Shown here: positions 51,195 to 64,000 of the stretch, piece after piece
Layout of the letters: each line of letters opens with the position of its first letter
Numbering within the stretch: position 1 is the first letter of the stretch
Assembly: GCF_003254395.2 (NCBI RefSeq)
Contig: NC_037651.1
Coordinates: 2,046,001 to 2,110,000, forward strand
Direction of reading: 5' to 3'
Length of the DNA stretch: 64,000 nt
Source: Apis mellifera
Taxonomy: Eukaryota > Arthropoda > Insecta > Hymenoptera > Apidae
Notes under the pieces: model-generated
Database searches by the model: none
The model's input: only the letters and a program-made list of their open reading frames with translations
What the model was told of the DNA's origin: nothing
Made by a program: the position numbers and the translations under genes

Positions 51195-51939
51195 GTAGGA
51201 ATTACCTGTGTATAATTCAACCTCTCTCCTATTTTCATCGATCTTTTACTCGAAAGAGAGATGTAACGTTAAAATTACGATATAATATAATATTAAAAAG
51301 TAACAATTTAGTTATCTGGTAGTATTTGTAGTTTTTATTACGATTGGAATTGGCCGGAGAGATTGCAGTTAAAAAGTTTCAATTTTTTCTTTTTAAATAG
51401 GAGAATTTATTATCTATATTACATCTCTTATCTAAAGTAGTATTGTATTTCGTGTTAGATTTATTTAAAAATACGGGGAGAGAGTTAACACTTGTTTGCT
51501 CTGTTCTCGTTTCGAAATTAATATATAATTTAATCGAAAGTGAGATTAAAAATGATCGATAATAATATTTTTTTTTTAATTCACGCGCGATCAATAATAT
51601 CAATATTGATAAATATCGACAAATATTATTGTTTTCGCGTCTTTGGATAAAGAATGATTCTTGATAATTACGAATAAAATAATCAAATAATTAATTTACA
51701 GTTCATTTCTCGTATAAATAATAAAAAATCGAATTGATCGCGTATTTCATACGAATTCTTAATTCGCATTCGCGGAATAACTCTTCCTTTTACGATTAAA
51801 ATTTATAAAAAATTAGTAAATAATGAATTACACTCTGATTATTTTAAAAATACTGATTTAACATATTTATATACAGAAATAAATTCAATTCTATTTTTAA
51901 TAATAATTTTTATGTTAATTTTAATAACAAAAATTACTT

Positions 51940-52240
51940 ACATTGAAAAAAAACCTTACGAAAAAAAAATAATCATATCAACAATCTATTTACCAACCTC
52001 TGTAAATATTAATTATATATGAAATTTTGGATCTGGAATTCTTGGAATTTTTTTTAATAATTCAAATCATTTCTGGATTTATTCTATCTATACATTACTG
52101 CCCAAATATAGATATTGCATTCTGATCAATTGCTAACATTATAAAAGATATAAATTCAGGATGATTATTCCGTTTAATTCACATAAATGGAGCATCATTT
52201 TATTTCCTAGTTATATATTTTATTATTCATATAAATTAAA
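51940..52240 (+). pseudogene. NUMT: fragment of mitochondrial cytochrome b (cob), frameshifted
   Basis: The plus strand reads STIYLPTSVNINYIWNFGSG, then, after a +1 shift, IQIISGFILSIHYCPNIDI, then KDINSGWLFRLIHINGASFY. This is the N-terminal part of cytochrome b including the conserved HYCPNIDIAF and NGASFYF blocks. TGA codons at 52020-52022 and at about 52161 must be read as Trp, so the origin is mitochondrial. The break is an eight-T run at 52048-52055, one T longer than the frame allows. Similarity fades near 52240. It lies in the first intron of the convertase gene. Confidence 0.92.
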
Positions 52241-55200
52241 CCATACCGTGGGATGCCTACTTTTTCACTCTGCATGAAAAATTTTTTCGATTCGATCAGA
52301 ATTGACAGGAAAAGAAAAAAATATGCAACACAGCAACAAGTAACATACACACAAACGCGTGTATGTAAAATAACATTGCGCGACGATTGCGTAAAAATAT
52401 TGCGCGGGAATTTTATCATACTTTTCAATGTGTTAGATTTCACACGCTAAATCAAACAACATTTATTTTCGAGAAGAATAATAATAATAATCCGGCTTAA
52501 TATTAAAAACGCTTTGTAATTCCCGCAAATCGTTCAATTCATGGCAATATAGTTCCAGCTAGTATCTCTGCAAAAGGTCAGGGTTTAACGCCTGCTTCCC
52601 TGACCCGAAGAACTCACTTGCGAAAAAGATCACTTTTCATTTTCTCGTTGGCATTCGTGGAACGCAGTTAATTCTATCCGGTTTATTAAGATTTACCCTT
52701 TGTCGATCAATGCGGCTGATACGTGTAATTAATCGTGGATCTAAGGTTGTAACGCGCGACGTTTGCTCGAACTCGTCCACGGCTCGAAACCGTGGAATTT
52801 AATTGCTGATCCGGGCCGGTTGATATCTCTCGCGCTCGTTATCGAAAGGAAATCGGAGTAGCTCTTGGCTTTTCTATCGTGGACAATTAGACCGGCTCGA
52901 AAGTTACCGGTGATCGTTGCTCGAGGACTATAAAACGAGAGGTGGAGAATCTAATAAGTAGAGTACTCTTTAGAATGTGCATCAAAGATCTTGGCTTTGT
53001 ACAACCACTTGGGAAAAATATCGAAGAGAGAGAGAGAGGGGTTATTTTATCTTTTCTTTTAATTAACGGTTTCTTTGGAAATAAATTATTCGCAAATTGA
53101 AGGGTATATTGAAAATAAAAGTTTAGCAAAGATTGTTTTTTTTCTCTCTCTTCTTCTTTTTATCAAATGATTATAAAATATTGATATCACGGATTTAATT
53201 TTTATTTATCAACGCGGGATTGATAATTGTAGACGATCGATTGTGTGGATGAATAATTAGAAAATTGTGAAACTCTTGCAAAATAACACTTACGTAACTC
53301 GAATTGTTACGTGTTCAATTTCCTCTTATTTTAAATTCATCCTTAAGTAAAGTTATTATAAATGTAAAATTGATACGAGGATTATTTCGATAATGACTCT
53401 CTTATATTTACCTTAGAATAATTTCGATAAAATAATTCAAATTGGATATTTAAAAATATTTACGTCGATGAATTTTTTTTTCTTTTTTTTTATTCAACGC
53501 GATAATTAAAACGAAAGATCTTTTGAGTTATGGATCTTTCGATAAGATACGAGAGATATTCGTGCAAAAAAATGCAACGAAATTAAAAATAATTGGACAG
53601 CATTACTCATATTTACTCGCATGCAAATGCAGTATTTAAATGTTAAAATCTTTTTTCCACCTTTCTTGAAGGAAGCGTAAATTCATTAAAAAAAATATCG
53701 AAATACACAAATAATTATTACGTCAATTTTCTCAATTTCAATGAATTAAGCTCATAATATCGAATGTCCAAAAAAATTCTCGAGTCTCCAATATAATTAA
53801 AATTATTTAAAATTTCAGATTAAGTGAGAAAAACGTTTCTCATTTCATTTTACTTTTCGTCCAAAAAATCCAAAATGGCCATTTGTCGTAACTTTTCTTT
53901 TTTTTTATCCGTCAAATCGAACAATATCGTCTCTAACGATTTCTAATCGATTTTCTGAAATCGATTCCTGCGTACAGATCGGACTCTCGATATCACGGCT
54001 AGAAACTTTTTCAAAGTGAGAAATTTCCTCGAGGTGGAGGCTCAATCATGCGAGGCTCATCTTTCCCCCGTCACGTGTAATATTGCCGGGTTCAAGGAGG
54101 AACATTTCCGAGGTTTCTTTAAAAAGGGAGCCACGAATTCTTCAATGTAATTTCAGGATTTCTTCGTGTTTATGCAATTCGACCGTAATTCCGACGGAAT
54201 TTTCTTTATATTATTATCAGGGCGTCGTCCGTGCTTATTTGTCGATGATTTATCTTCGTCGTATTATTCTCGCAATCTCTCTCTCTCTCTCTCTCTTGAA
54301 GTTATTTATTCAGCGTTTCCTACATTTGAGATAATAATTTATAAATTTATATATGAGCAGTGTTGAAATTTCAATGTATTCCTTGCTATATTGGGCAGAG
54401 ATGTAAAGATTATATACACGGTTATATTGAATGTGAAATTGTTCCTTTAAAAGGAGATTCAAAAAATAAATTTAAACGTAAGAAAAGAAGGAAAACGTGG
54501 GAATAATTTTATTAAAATTTCAAATCGATCAATTTGATTGTATGATATTATTAAATAGGTTTAATAATTAATTATTAATATTTTCAGAGTTTGTACGTGA
54601 ATATATCTAAATCATGTATACGTTAATTTCGATGAATTTCACGTGAAAAATAATTCTGAAAAAAAGTAATCGATAATGCATTTCGAATAAGTATATCCTA
54701 AATTTAGGATAACATATTTTCCAAAATATTAATCTTTAAAAATTTCTCCCTCTCTCAATAATATCGAAAATTTTCGTCGAATTCGCGGATGCATAATTAA
54801 AAAGAAAAAAAAAAAAAAAAAATTTCTTCCTCCACTTTTCGAAATATTCCAAAAAATATATATACATTTTCCAATACATTCGTTTCAAATTTTATATAAT
54901 GCTGTTTTCGCGAATACTACGTAGGAAAACTACGTGTCAATTATTTTTTCAAAAAAAAAAAAAGGATAAAAAATTATCTCCCGCGTAAATTTTATCCGTT
55001 TTAACAAATAATGTTATATCCGCTCATATTTCTTTAAATAGACATGAATCAAGCGATGCTCGAAACGCGAGATTAATTCCACGAAATCCACCGATTACAC
55101 ATTTCATACCTGAAATCGTTTCACTTTACTACAAAGCAAAAATTTTCGAAAATTCATCAGGATGAAAATATTTGTATATCCCATACTGTCTTAATAAGAA

Positions 55201-55437
55201 AGTCCCCCACTTTTTTTTTTTTTTTTGGAAACGAGAGCATGGAATTATACCTGCGCATTTATAAAAAAAAAAAAAAAAAAAGAAATCCAGCTCTATTTCG
55301 AGGCAACTTTTATCTCTGGGAAGCTTTGGCTCGGTAACTGGGTCACTTTTTAACTACTTTATGGGTTATTGCGAGGATGTCGAGAGAAGTTTGACGAATC
55401 GACGTTGGAAATTCATTAATTTGCGCGTCAATCTTAC

Positions 55438-55476
<39 letters not shown>

Positions 55477-58400
55477 CGTTTCGTAAATTAGAGAAACTCG
55501 GGTGTGGCCGGTTTCGAAGATCGGTTTCGATCGGTTCTCGCGGATCGAAGACGGAAATTAACCTTCGAATGGAACCTCCTTTCTGCCTAAATAGTTTTCA
55601 TCGAGGCCTCGTCGCTCCCCTATCTTCGCTTTCCGCGTCACTTCTCGTTCGATGCTGAATATGAGCGATCCAAATGAGGGGGAAGAGAGAGGGAGGGGGA
55701 TGAAACTCGACTTCTCTCTCTCTCTCTGCCTAAGTTACGTGCTCGTGTAATCGTGCCTTCCACTTGTTTCAATATAATATAAAGAAGAAAAAAAAAAATG
55801 ACGGTCGAAATTGTCTATTGGAGCGGAAACGGAGCATTGAGATAGAGTTATTCTTTTTCTTTTTCTTTTTTTTATATTCCATCTAATAACGAGAGAGAAA
55901 GGTTGATTTCGCGTGTAATATTTATTTGAAGTATTTCGATACATCACAAGATTGTACAATTATTCTTTCATGGATGGTATAAAGAGAAAAAGAATTTATT
56001 AAAATTGTTAATTTAATTTGTCTCAACTTTTTCTTATGCATATTATTATTTATTCGTTTATTTATGCTGTTTTAAAATACCATTTGTCCTTTGTTTCTAA
56101 TTAAATTTGAGAAAAAAAGAAAAGTTAATATTATCATTTGAGATTTAATTCGAGATCCGTATATCGTACGATCCGTCCATTTTGTTTTTCTTACTCGTAA
56201 TAGAAAGATAATAAAGAGAAATAGAGAGAATTTGCATAGAGATTTATCGTACGAACGTAATTTTCAATATATTCGTTGAGGAGTAATTGTTAATAATTAT
56301 TGAAAAACGAGAAAAAGATTATAATTGTTAAGAAAATTTTAAGAGCTCCTCGTCCCATATTCGCCATACCCGTCCATCAGATGTAAAATTGACAGGGATC
56401 ACGACCGAGCTCGTTTCTACCAATAAATTATTGTCACGATCAACCTATGGACGAGACCACACGCGTATCTCTATTGGCAGTTTAAAAGGCGGATTCCTAG
56501 AACTGCACTTAGGGCACAATTGAAACTTGTGCTTTCAAAGCGTCTTTTCTCAACGATGAGCTCTCCACTCTTCTGCGTTGTTTGCGCGCGGGGAGAAAAT
56601 TTACTCGTGAGGTTGACGTTTCATTCGGTTTTTCCCCACTTATCTCGTTTAGAATTAGATGGAAGATGGCTGGACGAGTTGAATGCGCTTGGAATTGCGT
56701 AATAGCTTCGTCGAATTCAATGTACCAAATGTACCGGCCAATTGTAAACAGTCAGTTATTACGTAATTACGGAAAAAAATTTACGAATTCTTATATTTTC
56801 CAATACAACGTTCTTTATATCAGTGCACACATTTTTCTAGACATATGTCTATATACTTGATTGATCAATAATCAAGTGTATATGGTAAATATTAAGAGAT
56901 AAATATTATTTGTAATGGAAAATGATTATATTTTAAAAAAATTGGAACAAGATTGTTTTCGAGATATTTCTAAAAATATATATATTTTTTCTATCCTCCT
57001 CTTTTTTCATTGTGCGAAAGTGAAACTTAGAATTGGATGATGTTCATCGCGAATCGATATTCCATGATCAATTTAAATTTCACGATTATTATAATTCTGT
57101 ATTTCGCAACAATTTTATCGAGTAGTTTCTAGCCATCATCACGGAAATACAGAGATATTTAATATATATATCAATTTAATTCTCGTCTCATAATGTAGAT
57201 TAAAAGATCGAAAATGAAATTAAAGAATAAATGCGGAAAAATTAGCAAGAAATTTCGTAATATCAAAAAAAAAAAAAAGAATATTGAAAATGATTTCTCT
57301 TTTAATATAGCTTATTTAAAAAAATCGGTAATATCTCTCTCTCTCTCTCTCTCTTTCTCATTGCGCTCTTGCTGGCACGGATTGTAAAAATAATAACTCG
57401 AAACTTCTGCTCGACTCTTTTATTCTTTTTCAAGCGGAAGGCGCGAAAGTAATTGATGCTATTAGCGTTGGCCCGTTATTTTTTTTTTTTTTTTTTTTTT
57501 TTTAGCTTCGTAACGGTCGTATCGGTTTATTTTTCACGTCGTCGGTATTGCCGCAAATTTAATTTTGCTCATCGTTGCTCCCGCGTTAACTTCAATATAC
57601 TCCAGTGACCCGGGTGATGGAGTATATTTACTTATTTTTGCCAACACATCGGCCGTTGGCGTATATATATGTGCCGACGTGTGCGCGAACGTTTGTTCAC
57701 CGTGCTTCTTCTTGCGTGCTCAGCCTTCTGTTTTCAGGAGCAATTTGCATCACCTTAAATTTCCAACGGATCGGTTTACCTTTCCATTCTACGATTTTAT
57801 TTTATTATCCTTACAAATGGAATGGTAAATCGAGACGTGGCCGAAACCATCCTTCCGTGTTAATTTATCCGTAAGAGTGATAAATCTCGATTCGTCCATC
57901 GGACGAAAATTTATTATCCTCTGTTCCTCCAATATTTCTTCTTCATCTCTTTGGAATATAAATTTTTCCTTTTCTCTTTTTCTAGGATCTTTTGGATTAA
58001 TTTTATTTAAGGGAATACTTTTTGCAGTTGTATGAAATGTGTTCTTCGATTCAAAGGGACAGAGATACGTATCTATTTTAGATTATTTTTTTCAAGATAC
58101 ATATCTTTATTTCGTTTGGGTTGAAAATTGATTGTTCTTTTTTTGGATCTTTTTAAAACGAATCCAAAATAAATTATTGCAGAGATGTAGAATAAAATTG
58201 ATACAAAGGAAACAATTTTCCATCGAGATTGCGAAGAAAAATTTATCGATTAATTTTAATTGTTCCGATAAAAGGAAAATAAAATACGAAACACTTTTCC
58301 CTATAATTCAATAATTACAATTCCACGATTGTTATCTGCTCTAAAACGTAAATACTCTCTCTGTGCAATTAACTTTATAGATAGCGGTTCGTTTGTATTT

Positions 58401-61400
58401 GTTTGTATTGGGGGAAGGAAAAATCGCGTATATACGCGATAACGGAGGATTCCTAAAAGCGTTTGCGGCCGATCATTGCGTTTCCTTTGTTGTGCAACCC
58501 GTCGTTTATCAGCCGCGGTATCCGCTCAGATATTTCATAAAAGATATTTCCTCCGCGCGATATTATTCATTCAAATAAATAAATAAATTTCGCAATTTCG
58601 TGGAAGTAACGCGCCACGCACGTTTTTATTCATTGCCGTATTTTCTTTCAGTGATTCTTCACCGATTCAGTTTAAACAAATTTGTACGTAAATGTGGATA
58701 TCACATACGGTAAAACAAGCGTGGGCCGTGACGTGAAACTCGTGTACGATTTGATACCTTTGAAAAGCTGTTATTGAAAATGCAACGCTTTAAAAATAGC
58801 AAGCGATCGATTTGCGATATCTCTTTCGATAAATAAATAAATAAACGATGTCAATGTTAATAAAATAATTTTGTATAATTATTCTTCTGCTCGTTTGAAG
58901 CTGGCCAATGTTTGGAAATTGCGACGAATTTTAAAAAATTAAAATTATTCGAGATCAATTGTTGAGAATAATCAAGTAAAAAATATATATATAATTTCAA
59001 CATTGAAATATAAGACCGTAACAACATTATTCGAAGTAAATTTCGTTCACAGTTTATTTTTAACGGTATAGTCATTTGCACTACTCGCATACTCGTTTTA
59101 GCAATACACGTCATATCGAGCAAGTAATTATAAATCGATGATCGAGTGGTGAAATTGTTTATCGATATTTTTAATCATTTCCAATTTTTCTTCCATTTAT
59201 TTTCACGATTTTTCGACGAAAAGATTTTAAGATTATTTGAGGAAAATTTAATCAAATTAATCAAAGAAGAATTAAGAATCTTGCACATTTTTCAATAGTT
59301 CTGGTTGATTTTCGTACGATCTCTACACGTCCATTTATAGAAAAGCTATTAATATCCAATCAACGTTTACAAAAAGAATATTTTTTTTTCTCAAAAATAT
59401 CCCAATGTAGATAAAACAGACGCTCTATGTATAACCTTACCACACCGATATTTTACTTCGCCACCGACGTTTATTGCTCCCTATTCCTCTTGGTTTGAAA
59501 CCAAAAATTATTTCCTATCCGAGCGAAGCAGATTAGTTAAATTATTAGTTAAAATTCAATCTCGAAACAAAGTTGCTGTACTTATCATTAATTTCGAGAA
59601 GATGAAATACATTGCCACCACAATAAGGGATTAAATTAATTTGCCAACAATTTCGATACTTTTTCATTTCGATTTCGTTGAAAGAGGAGGTTTTTCTTTT
59701 TTCTTTTTTCATAACGAATCGACTTGGTGGAGCGGAAACGATTCTTTGTCGTTGAGAAAATAATCCACTCCTGTTCGAAAAAAGTTGTCACGCGAGAAGT
59801 GGGTCCAACACTTTCCAACGTAAAAGTCGTAAGAAATTTTGTAGAATCACTTTATAATAGCGAAACTCGTGCTAACTGAATGGGCCGATAAACTTCCCCC
59901 TTTGGGCCAAGTTTTCCACGATGAAAAAGTTTCGGTTAAATAGAAATCTAACGGCGTGAAGGAAAAATCCGGTTACTCGTTATCGTCCCCTGAAACGAGA
60001 TGAGCTGGATTCTCGAATCTTCTTCTGTCGCTATGCAAACCTGTTGGATTTATTTGTATTCTAATTGAAAAAAATTGAATGAAATATTTTTAATTTTCCG
60101 TAAGCGACACTTTCGTGAAATTTTTGTTTCAACTTATATGTCCACTTTGTGTATATATGTATTTTTTAAATATTTGTAAAGTGGATGTTTATCACGTTTT
60201 TTCGACGTAATTCGAAATATCGTTTCAAAAAAATATGTTATATACTCACTCGAAATGATGACGCGAAATAATTACTTAAAATAATTACTCGCTCGAGATT
60301 ATTCGCGTCAGTTTGTTTGTTTCGCCAGGACAAATTTAGTAATTTTGAAATTTTGCATCTCACTTCAAACGAAATCGATGTTGTTTATATTTTTGACTCG
60401 ATGGCACAACTTTTATTTACATTTCGTTTTTAATTATAATTATAATTAACGGTTATTACAAATTATCATTTCTCATCGTTTATAATTTCATATAAAATTT
60501 AACCAAGTTTGGTCACGTGTATAAATCGACTTAAATTGGTTTTTGGTTTTAATTAGCATAGAGATGAATATCAGTTTCGTTTCGAAATTCTTCTCGTCAA
60601 ACCAATGCCAATATGGAATAATATATTATTATTAAAAAGATTATTACACTGTTTATTTATCTAAAAAATTATACACTTTAAAGGATCGACCAATGATAAT
60701 TGATCTCTACACAAATGATATTTAAATAAACTGACAATATTAGTATACGTAAAATATTAGCTTACAACAAGAGTTCTAGACATTCATATTTATTTAAATT
60801 TCGTGTTCGATATATTTTTCCCCATTGATATTTTTTTTTTTTTTTTTATTCATCATCCCGTGCATCATTTTATCGCCGCGCAAAACTTCGCTCCGTAATC
60901 GATTTAACGCGATTGGACGAGCGCCAATCGCGCTAAATACCGTTAATTCTGAAACAACGTTAAACCGGTGATTCCTGGCTTGCGGGGCTAAAATTCATTT
61001 GGAAAACCGGATAAGGGGCAAATCTTAATTCTCCTCGCGTTGTAATATAATTTTTCCACCGAATGTGTTTCAAGTAGAAAAAAAGAAAAGGAAAAAAACA
61101 GTAAGAAATAATTACGCAGAAGCAGACACTTTGAAAGGAAATGATATTCACGATGCTGATAAACTTGTATAAATATTCGTCAATTCTATGACGAATTAAG
61201 TAAGAATATATACATAGATACGTGTATATATATGTAAAGGGAAAATTACTGCATTGTTTGTTAATGAGAAAAAAAATGGAAGAATAGATTCGAGAAAAGC
61301 ATAAATTAATTTCCATTCTAATTTTTATTAAAATTCATGCAGCGGATTAAATCAAGATTAAAATTTTTTGTTCGCAAAATTAATTCAAATATCCACTTTT

Positions 61401-62145
61401 CCTTTTGAAATTATCAATTTCAAAAAGTGAAATGTAAAAAAAATTACGTAGATAGGTATTCATAAAATAATTACCTCAAATAAAGAAGACACGTATATAT
61501 TCTTATTCTTATCACAAGGAGATATCCATTTATCGAAACTCGAGGATTTATCTTTTCTATTTTGCATATATTTTCCATATACTCTGACGCACCACATTTT
61601 TCCACAATGAGACAGGCAACTCGGCAAAATACACTATTTCTTATTTCAAAGCTTACCAATTTCAACCAGATATCCACCAAACGAATACGCTTCTCGTTGT
61701 TCGACGACGAGAGGAAAGATAAGAAACAATCGATTCTCGATCATTGGATAAGGCAAACGGAGGTAAGGATCTCTCGCGAGTTTCTTCCTTTTCTTCGTTT
61801 GCCTGGTCCACGGTGGCATCCATTGTGAAAAGAGAGTAAAGAAAGTTTGCTGGAATTCCCCCTTGTAAATCCAGATTTCCAAGCCAATCGGCCGATCTTA
61901 CAGGGGCCAACATTTCACTGGATTATCGTCAACCGAGATTATATAGTTTGAAGGGTGCGCCTTCCAACTCGTCGAATCTTCGCGTGTCTCGAATCTGTGA
62001 TTGGCTGTTTGTCGGCTCGAGCAGCGTGCCTCAAGGTTTATGGGACGGATATTTCGAAATTCCCCTCCCCTTCCTCCTCTCGTGAATTTACGTGATTTTC
62101 GTCCGTGGTTGTCGAATTTAACACCTGAAGAAGGGTGTTGCTTTC

Positions 62146-62640
62146 TAAAAGGAATATATTTAATTTTAATGATTCAACATTTAATAACTTAATATATTTA
62201 TTATTATTTTATAATAGGGTATCTAATCCTAGTTTTTTATTAAATTTTTTAATGACAAAAAAAATTATTATTATTAATTCAAAATTTCACCTAAAATCAA
62301 TAAATTTAATTATAATTAATAATATTATTAACAATTTAAATTAATATTAGAAAAAATTAATTTATAAATCAAGTTTAACCGCTATAGCTGGCACTTATAT
62401 TTATCTTTACTAGAATTAATTTCCGAATAAAACTTTCATTTTTTTTGTTTCAGAATCCTCTATTAATTATAATTTTATTTTAATTTTTAATAATTTTTAC
62501 ATTTTATATATAAATCAATTAATATAATTAATCTTAAAACCACAATATAATTTATTTAATAATAATAAAATAATTTTTAATAAATTAATAATAAATAATT
62601 ATAATAAATAAATATAAAATTTAACTTTTATTTATTTATT
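62146..62640 (-). pseudogene. NUMT: mitochondrial small-subunit rRNA (rrnS) with adjoining AT-rich DNA
   Basis: The plus strand shows the reverse complement of the universal 12S block, GGTATCTAATCCTAGTTT (62218-62235), and the second block AACCGCTATAGCTGGCAC (62377-62394), in the correct order and distance for arthropod 12S. Similarity seems to start at about 62146, after a GC-richer nuclear stretch. Beyond about 62500 the sequence is almost pure A/T and may be the 5' end of 12S plus part of the mitochondrial control region. That last part is inference, and the right edge is uncertain (62.5-62.72 kb). Confidence 0.92.
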
Positions 62641-63518
62641 CATATTATTTAATATATAATTTTATTAATTAGTATAAAATTTTAAATATTAAAATTTTGT
62701 TCATCTTGAAATATTTAAAGTTGTGTTGGATGATTTGAGAAATTGTTTAGAAATTTTGAAATTAATTTTGCGAGCAAAAAATTTTATAATTTATTTACGC
62801 GAAAGGGTTAATTTTGGGATTAATCTCGATTTAATCTGGCGCATGAATTTTAAAATAAAAATTAGAATGGAAATTCACCTTAGCTTTATTAAAGGTCTAT
62901 ATTAAACCCTTTTCACCACCGTGGTGCGCTACATTTCAATTAATAAGCCAACGAGGGCATCAGTTAGTACGTAACAATAGCTCGATTCTGTTGAATGGAA
63001 ATATATAGCCGGTAACTTAAGAACTAGTTAAGCCATCTTTTTAAAAAATATTATCCAATAAATTTCCATTCACATCGTATTACAATGTATCGTTGTTTGT
63101 AATTGTAACAAACGGCCAATATGCCTTCTTTGCATAATAAAAATAAAATGGCCCCCCCCTCCCATCGCATTTTAAAAATGCGAAGATGAAATTTTCATCG
63201 GAGCAAATTTTTATACGATCTTTCGAACGAAATATTTATTTTTTTGTTGCTCGAAACGAAAGCTGCTTTCGATATTTTTCCCTATGGGACAAGTTAATCC
63301 GAATGGAAATATATATATTTTATAATAAATATACAGGAAGCATTGTATTTCGAACGATTCTTTCGATATATTTTACTCCCAATATTTCTATCGATCTCTA
63401 TCGATTCTCTTCAATCTCGAAAATTCTTAATCATCGTTACTTATTAATTCCAAACACTTTCACTTCATTTTCTAAGTAAAAAAATCGATCGAATATCGTT
63501 TGAACACATTTTTTTTTT

Positions 63519-63990
63519 CAAGTGTACACAAATAATCCCTCTCTCTCTTTTTTTTATTGGGATACAAGCTATAGTAGAATCACATTTGTTACAGATATGT
63601 AAATATAATTGTTAATTATCAAAATATTAGTATAGTTTGTAATAATAATAATAATATAGTTTCGCAATATTTATTTTTGAACTCGATGAAACATTGGTGA
63701 ATTATTTTTAGAATTTTAGAAAGTTTATAATGAACAATTTAATTTTGTTAACATGTTTTTCTTTTCAAGTGTACACAAATAATCCCTCTCTCTTTTTTTT
63801 ATTGGGATACAAGCTATAGTGAATCACATTTGTTACAGATATGTAAATATAATTGTTAATTATCAAAATATTAGTATAGTTTGTAATAATAATATAGTTT
63901 TGCAATATTTATTTTTAAATTCGATGAAACATTGGTGAATTATTTTTAGAATTTTAGAAAGTTTACAATGAACGATTTAATTTTGTTTAT
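63519..63990. repeat. 247-bp tandem duplication at the window end
   Basis: CAAGTGTACACAAATAATCC at 63519 and 63766. Both copies share GGGATACAAGCTATAGT, TTTGTTACAGATATGTAAAT and GAAACATTGGTGAATTATTT. Further copies may lie beyond the window. Confidence 0.92.
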
Positions 63991-64000
63991 GTCTGGCTAC

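Larger units (their letters stand above)
51195..64000 (+). other. intron 1 of the convertase gene (continues past the window)
   Basis: Begins at the GTAGGA donor after codon 53. I found no open frame continuing the pro-domain or the catalytic domain up to 64000, so the intron is at least 12.8 kb. It is AT-rich with short GC-richer islands (52.5-52.95, 55.4-55.75, 57.4-57.8 and 61.8-62.1 kb) that have no recognised exon. It hosts two mitochondrial insertions, CT microsatellites (55441-55472 and 57336-57354), a T tract (about 57480-57503) and a 247-bp tandem duplication at the window end. Confidence 0.6.

Noticed and set aside
62135..62344. 69-codon plus-strand open frame
   Set aside because: It lies on the complement of the mitochondrial 12S copy, so it is not coding.

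Overview
This is an AT-rich eukaryotic nuclear window that looks like honeybee (genus Apis). The indications are spliced genes with GT/AG introns, AT-rich DNA carrying locally GC- and CpG-rich blocks near gene starts, an insect nicotinic receptor gene, and pieces of mitochondrial DNA whose sequence and local gene order (cox1, trnW, a degraded stretch, trnC) fit the bee mitochondrion. Species is an inference. It could be checked by aligning the window to Apis assemblies.

Only two protein-coding genes are convincing. On the minus strand, 14339-16637 holds a complete five-coding-exon gene for a nicotinic acetylcholine receptor beta-1-type subunit. I could place every splice junction, and the joined product is 520 residues. 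On the plus strand, 51036-51194 is the first coding exon of a furin/kexin-like proprotein convertase: signal peptide plus the start of the pro-domain. The rest must lie beyond a first intron that fills the remainder of the window (at least 12.8 kb). The two genes are divergently oriented and about 34 kb apart.

Layout. 1-8340 is non-coding, A- and purine-rich, with AAT and GA microsatellites. 8340-14300 is AT-rich with a 427-bp inverted-repeat element and a 115-bp tandem repeat. 14339-17000 is the receptor gene and its GC-richer upstream region. 17.1-38.2 kb is a gene desert with four minisatellites, two mitochondrial insertions (22.1-22.6 and 28.1-28.35 kb), two inverted-repeat structures and one unexplained open frame (18265-18564). 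38.3-41.1 kb is a GC/CpG-rich block with a TATA-like box and a good splice donor, possibly an untranslated first exon. 41.1-49.5 kb is AT-rich with duplications. 49.5-51.2 kb is the GC-rich promoter and 5' region of the convertase. 51.2-64 kb is its first intron, with two more mitochondrial insertions (cob at 51.94-52.24 kb and rrnS at 62.15-62.64 kb).

The most notable observations are four independent nuclear mitochondrial segments in 64 kb, found by eye from conserved blocks; an array of three alternating CGGTCGAT/ATCGACCG sites with a CRE-like core upstream of the convertase; and several inverted-repeat elements. I found no evidence of a new biological system such as a defence locus, operon or CRISPR array.
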